A stretch of 40,914 bases of DNA, taken from the NCBI GenBank assembly GCA_013314715.1, contig JABUFC010000030.1, positions 1-40,914 of the forward strand, in the 5' to 3' direction. The stretch is from Bacteroidales bacterium. GTDB taxonomy: Bacteria > Bacteroidota > Bacteroidia > Bacteroidales > GWA2-32-17. The number at the start of each line of letters is the position of its first letter. Within the stretch, counting starts at the first letter, position 1. The position numbers and the translations under genes are program-made. The notes below the pieces were generated by a model that did no database searches, was not told where the DNA came from, and saw only the letters and a program-made list of their open reading frames with translations. Below, piece by piece: positions 36,801 through 40,914 of this stretch.

Positions 36801-39800
36801 TAAGTATAAAATACTTGAAAAATATTTCCCCGATTTACTTCAGGGAATTTCAGAAATAATTCAAAAAGGTAAATTATCCAAGAGATTTAATACATTGCTA
36901 TTAGATGCAAATAAAAAAACCGAGCTAATTAAAGCAAAAGAACTTTGTGAATTAAAAATATTAGAATTATGGCATAATCAAGATGATGAAAAATTTAAAA
37001 TATTATGTTCAGTTTATTTTGATATATCAACATTATTAAACTTTGACATAAAGACAGAAGAAGACATTTACGAGGTTATAAAATTAATTTCTTTGGGATA
37101 TTTGGGTGAACATTCACATTTTGTAAAAGATTTTTTGAATCTACAAAAACAAAAAATAGAAGATTTAATTGTTACAGATAAATGGAATAGTCGTTTATTA
37201 AACAATATCTTTAAAGTTATAGTAAGTTTAGTTATAAAAAAATCCTGGAAAGATATTTCACAAGCAATTGAGTTAATCAATGAATTACGAAACGAGCAAA
37301 AAGAATTTGAAGAAAATTATTTAAATCAATTAGGAGAAGAAGGTCGACCATATGGAGCGGCAGAGCTTGTATCTCTTTATCACTTTGCCAAAACATCAGA
37401 AATATTAGGTCAATATCTATTAGAAGGGAAAACGCCAAACAATGATTTTGATATTGAGAATAAAGTAAAATACCTTATTGGAATAGCAAAAGAATTTGCC
37501 AATGCTTCTGCTAATATGATGCTTGAGTTGTTGTATCAATATTTCGAAGCATTTAGCATTAAGCTAATCAAGAATACAATATGGTATAATTTAACAGGAA
37601 TAAATCATTGGGTGAGCGAGTTTAATAAGTTTATTAAAAAACGAGAAAATCATCCTATTTATGAATTGTTATATCCCCAAAAAGAGGCAATTTCAAAAGG
37701 GCAATTACTAAATCCATCTTATAGATCTATTGTAATAAATTTGCCTACTTCAAGCGGCAAAACATTAATTGCGGAATATAAGATTTTACAAGCATTAAAT
37801 GAATTTAAAGAACGGGGTGGATGGGTAGCATATATAGTACCCACAAAAGCGCTTGTAAACCAAATATATGTTCGTTTAAATCAAGATTTAAGTGAAATTG
37901 GATTAAAAGTTGAAAAAGCTAGCGGTGTTGCAGAAATAGACGGGTTTGAATCATATTTAGTTGAAAATAAAGGAGATAATACAGATTTTGATATTTTAGT
38001 TACAACTTATGAAAAACTGAATCTTTTAATTAGACAAGGACTTGGAACTACGGAAAAAAGACCGCTTGTTCTTACAGTTGTGGACGAAGCTCATAACATC
38101 GAAGAAAATCAAAGAGGTATTGCATTAGAATTGTTATTAGCAACAATTAAAAATGATTGTAGAGAAGTAAATTTTTTGCTTTTGACACCAGATATTCCAA
38201 ATGCTAAGCAAATAGCTGAATGGCTTGGAGGTGAAAGAGGTAAAGAACTAAATGTTGAATTTGATTGGTGGCAACCTAACGAAAGAGTGGTAGGGGCATT
38301 ACAGATAGATGGAAGAGGTAAAAAATTTGATATATACTTACAAACACTAAATACTATTAAAGGTACATATCAAATTTCAGAAAAAATACCATTAATTTCT
38401 TCTAGCAATATCGAAAATTTAAATGAAAATAGATCAAATATTTCTGCTTCAAAATTAAAGTTAGTCAAATTTGTAGGTAGAAATATTTTAGATATTAACA
38501 ACCCGTTTATCATTTTATCAAATAGTATAAATGATACTTACACGATTGCTGATTATTTATGTGAGAACTGTGATCAAAATTTTGAAGTAGATGAGGATAT
38601 TCAATTAATGAAAAAGTTTATTCAGACAGAAGTTGATGAAAATTTTCCGTTAGTAAAATATTTAGATAAACGAATAGCCATTCATAGCTCTGCAATACCA
38701 GATGAAATAAGACAATTAATAGAATTGCTAATGGTGGAAGGAAAATTACAAGTATTAGTCGCAACAACTACTATTGCTCAGGGCATTAATTTTCCTGTTT
38801 CTGCTGTAATAATGGGATCTTATAATTATCCTTTTTTAGGATCAATGCCTCCTCGTGATTTTTGGAACCTTGCAGGTAGAGTAGGTAGAATTGGACAACA
38901 ATCTATGGGCTGGGTCGGGATCGCTTGCAGAAATGAAAACGATACAAGAGAAGTATCTCAATATGTTCAAGAAGCTTCAAAAGATTTATTGTCAAAATTG
39001 GAAGAAGCTATTGAGGTTGTAATTCAAAATGAAAACGAAGATTTTTCAAGATGGCTTTATAAAGACGAACGTTGGTCTTCTATTTTACAATACATCTCTC
39101 ATTTAAGATGTCAAATCAGTGATTTAAACGAATTTATTAATCATCTGGAAGAAAAATTACAAGCTACTTTGGGCTTTAGACAAATGGATGAAAACAAAAA
39201 AAGATTTTTAATTACAAAACTAAGAGAATATGCAAATAATCTTTCCTTGGAAGATGCGCAAAGAGCTGATTCAACGGGTTTTTCTACTGTTTCTGTAAGG
39301 CAAATCATTTCTAAATTATCTGTTTCAAATATTTCACCGAATGATTGGAAGAAAGAACAACTTTTTTCGGAGGATAATAAAACAATGCAAAAACTTGTAG
39401 GTATAATGCTAAATACCTATGAAATTAGGAAATCCCTAGAAGAAATTAAGATTGGAGAAAGAGTTTTAGATCAAAGTAGTATTTCTAAATTATTAGTAAA
39501 TTGGGTTAATGGCGAGAATATCTCGCAGATAGCCAATTTAATATTCCCTAATTATGAAGATAAGAAAAAAGCAATTGAATTAACAACAAAATGGATTTAC
39601 AAAGCCATAACCAATATGGCTAGTTGGGGAATATCTGCAATACAGAAGATGCCTACCAGCGGTATTGACTGGGATTATCTTTCAGAACTAGAAAAGAAAA
39701 AGATAATGAATATTCCTGCTTATATTTTGTATGGAGTAAATACAGATGAAGGAGTGTTGATGAGAAAAGCAAATGTGCCACGAAGTATAGCAAATAACTT

Positions 39801-39978
39801 GGGAACAGTATATAAACAACAATTTGGTGATGAAATTTATAATTCTAAGACATCTCAAGTTATCGAATGGTTAAATTCTCAAAAAATTGATGTCTGGAAA
39901 AAAGTTTTACCTGCAAATTCAAAGCTATCTGGTGAAGAGTATTTTAAAATATGGAAAAAATTAAATTACAATTATTAG
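36781..39978 (+). CDS. Large DEAD/DEAH helicase, HamB-like
   Basis: Superfamily 2 helicase motifs are clear: motif I INLPTSSGKT (about 319-328), motif II DEAH (435-438), motif V-type VATTTIAQGINFP, and motif VI AGRVGRIGQ (699 onward). About 300 residues of helical N-terminal domain precede the motor, and 350 residues follow it, with no second nuclease motif that I can see. Length is about 1065 residues. It overlaps the nuclease gene by 20 bases; possible starts are GTG 36778, ATG 36781 and ATG 36787. The motor resembles Ski2-like/HamB enzymes rather than type III Res, which would carry its own C-terminal nuclease. Its job is probably to detect or unwind invading DNA for the partner nuclease. 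Confidence 0.82.
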   Translation: MRMLATDKYKILEKYFPDLLQGISEIIQKGKLSKRFNTLLLDANKKTELIKAKELCELKILELWHNQDDEKFKILCSVYFDISTLLNFDIKTEEDIYEVIKLISLGYLGEHSHFVKDFLNLQKQKIEDLIVTDKWNSRLLNNIFKVIVSLVIKKSWKDISQAIELINELRNEQKEFEENYLNQLGEEGRPYGAAELVSLYHFAKTSEILGQYLLEGKTPNNDFDIENKVKYLIGIAKEFANASANMMLELLYQYFEAFSIKLIKNTIWYNLTGINHWVSEFNKFIKKRENHPIYELLYPQKEAISKGQLLNPSYRSIVINLPTSSGKTLIAEYKILQALNEFKERGGWVAYIVPTKALVNQIYVRLNQDLSEIGLKVEKASGVAEIDGFESYLVENKGDNTDFDILVTTYEKLNLLIRQGLGTTEKRPLVLTVVDEAHNIEENQRGIALELLLATIKNDCREVNFLLLTPDIPNAKQIAEWLGGERGKELNVEFDWWQPNERVVGALQIDGRGKKFDIYLQTLNTIKGTYQISEKIPLISSSNIENLNENRSNISASKLKLVKFVGRNILDINNPFIILSNSINDTYTIADYLCENCDQNFEVDEDIQLMKKFIQTEVDENFPLVKYLDKRIAIHSSAIPDEIRQLIELLMVEGKLQVLVATTTIAQGINFPVSAVIMGSYNYPFLGSMPPRDFWNLAGRVGRIGQQSMGWVGIACRNENDTREVSQYVQEASKDLLSKLEEAIEVVIQNENEDFSRWLYKDERWSSILQYISHLRCQISDLNEFINHLEEKLQATLGFRQMDENKKRFLITKLREYANNLSLEDAQRADSTGFSTVSVRQIISKLSVSNISPNDWKKEQLFSEDNKTMQKLVGIMLNTYEIRKSLEEIKIGERVLDQSSISKLLVNWVNGENISQIANLIFPNYEDKKKAIELTTKWIYKAITNMASWGISAIQKMPTSGIDWDYLSELEKKKIMNIPAYILYGVNTDEGVLMRKANVPRSIANNLGTVYKQQFGDEIYNSKTSQVIEWLNSQKIDVWKKVLPANSKLSGEEYFKIWKKLNYNY

Positions 39979-40001
39979 AACCTTTAATTTGTTGGGAGTA
40001 G
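39951..40001 (+). pseudogene. Second mini-ORF ending in ICWE, upstream of fic
   Basis: A 16-codon frame inside and past the helicase end, finishing LLEPLICWE-stop one base before the fic start. The tail resembles the IWWE-stop ends of the methyltransferase and of the first mini-ORF, and holds GGGAG. Confidence 0.4.
39974..39998 (+). repeat. Methyltransferase 3'-end repeat, copy C (short)
   Basis: Identical to the end of copy B at 21 of 25 positions by eye (shared TTTAATTTG-TGGGAG). It is shorter and more worn than copy B. Confidence 0.55.
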
Positions 40002-40002
40002 T

Positions 40003-40914
40003 ATGAACAAGAAATTAGCCAAATTGCCACCAGTGATAAATGTAGAAACGGCAAACATTTTAAAACATAATTCAAGAGCTATGTATAGCTTAGGTCGTTT
40101 GAATGGTATAGCACAAACTATTCCCAATCAAGCTATTTTAATTAATACATTACCACTCTTAGAAGCAAAAGAAAGTTCTGCAATTGAGAATATCATTACT
40201 ACGCATGATGAATTATACAAAGAATCTTTATTTGAAAATATTATTTCTAATCCAGCTGTTAAAGAAATACAAAATTATAATATTGCAATAAAAGAAGGTT
40301 TTAAAATTGTTACTAATAATCAATTTTTATCAATCAATCATATTATAGAATTACAATCTTTAATTGTTAAAAACAAGGCAGGTATAAGAAAACTACCTGG
40401 CACAGTTTTAAAGAATGAGCAAACTGGTCAAATTGTATATACACCACCACAGGATTATAATGAAATAATGTTATTACTCGACAATCTTGAAAAATTCATA
40501 AACGATGATACCTTCTTTGATGCCGAACTTTTAGTTAAAATGGCTCTAATCCATTATCAATTTGAATCAATTCATCCTTTTTATGATGGAAATGGAAGGA
40601 TAGGAAGAATCATAAATGTGTTGTATCTGATTTTGAAAGGTTTGTTAAATCTTCCAATTTTATATTTGAGTAGGTATATTATTAAAAACAAAACCGATTA
40701 TTATCGTTTGCTTCAAGAAGTAAGAGAAAATAATTCTTGGGAAGATTGGATTGTTTTTATCCTCAAAGGTGTTGAAGAAACATCAGAATTTACAATTAAA
40801 CTTATAGAAAACATTAAAACTTTAATGCAAGAATATAAACATAAAATTAGAAATAATTTTAATTTTTATTCGCAAGATTTACTAAATAATTTGTTTTCTC
40901 ATCCTTACACTAAA
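40003..40914 (+). CDS. Fic-domain AMPylase, class II, C-terminus outside window
   Basis: The frame is open from ATG 40003 to the window end (304 codons), so the gene is partial. The Fic core motif HPFYDGNGR is intact at residues 191-199, with catalytic His191. An N-terminal inhibitory motif SSAIEN (58-63, pattern S/T-xxx-E-G/N) marks it as class II, in which the same chain blocks its own active site until released. Fic proteins transfer AMP to target proteins. The start lies 4 bases after GGGAG of copy C. The protein may be an effector of the island or an unrelated cargo gene; the last 70 visible residues look like the start of a winged-helix tail, which many Fic proteins have. Confidence 0.88.
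   Translation, partial: MNKKLAKLPPVINVETANILKHNSRAMYSLGRLNGIAQTIPNQAILINTLPLLEAKESSAIENIITTHDELYKESLFENIISNPAVKEIQNYNIAIKEGFKIVTNNQFLSINHIIELQSLIVKNKAGIRKLPGTVLKNEQTGQIVYTPPQDYNEIMLLLDNLEKFINDDTFFDAELLVKMALIHYQFESIHPFYDGNGRIGRIINVLYLILKGLLNLPILYLSRYIIKNKTDYYRLLQEVRENNSWEDWIVFILKGVEETSEFTIKLIENIKTLMQEYKHKIRNNFNFYSQDLLNNLFSHPYTK

Noticed and set aside
36781-39978. Reading the helicase as a type III Res subunit for the upstream methyltransferase
   Set aside because: No C-terminal nuclease motif is visible in it, and a separate nuclease gene overlaps its start, which fits a HamAB-type pair better.

Overview
The window is strongly AT-rich chromosomal DNA from a member of the Bacteroidota. The evidence is a type IX secretion system (T9SS) sorting domain on a SprB-repeat protein, a gingipain-type C25 peptidase, a GldB-like lipoprotein, signal peptides that end just before glutamine, TAnnTTTG promoter motifs and the near absence of Shine-Dalgarno sequences in the core genes. 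The exact genus cannot be told from the sequence. I saw no tRNA, rRNA, CRISPR array or transposase.

Region 1 (1-8.4 kb) holds a C25 cysteine peptidase cut by the window edge, a PfkB sugar kinase, the pair pdxH-anmK, a shared terminator, a large T9SS cargo protein with SprB repeats, and a TPR lipoprotein. Region 2 (8.5-17.7 kb, all minus strand) holds yqgF-def with its own promoter and a tightly packed run cysS > glutaminyl cyclase > DegT aminotransferase > gldB-like > GT2 glycosyltransferase > subtilase > GSCFA protein. Several of its genes overlap or abut, so it reads as one envelope/export operon. Region 3 (17.8-29.3 kb) is housekeeping: mnmG, adenine deaminase, uvrC, a small envelope protein, a MORN/YwqK repeat protein, nadA, rpiB, a family 4 uracil-DNA glycosylase and pgk. 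Two perfect parS sites (TGTTTCACGTGAAACA) flank the adenine deaminase gene, and a gene-free AT-rich stretch near 26.3-26.85 kb carries a DnaA-box-like sequence and repeats. This suggests the origin-proximal part of the chromosome.

Region 4 (29.5 kb to the end) is an accessory defence island on the plus strand: a type III-like adenine methyltransferase, a PHP-plus-SMC-like (TrlF-type) ATPase, an AlbA_2/HATPase protein, a PD-(D/E)XK nuclease with a large DEAH helicase (HamA/HamB-like, i.e. Hachiman-like), and a class II Fic protein cut by the window end. There is no type III Res gene.

The most unusual signal lies at the gene junctions of the island. A copy of the 3' end of the methyltransferase gene (encoding ...LIWWE-stop, with GGGAG inside it) occurs at its own end, again just before the nuclease gene, and in shorter form before the fic gene. 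The copies act as direct repeats that bracket the modules and also place a Shine-Dalgarno-like sequence in front of each downstream gene. This looks like a modular defence locus in which cassettes were added behind a methyltransferase by recombination in its 3' end.
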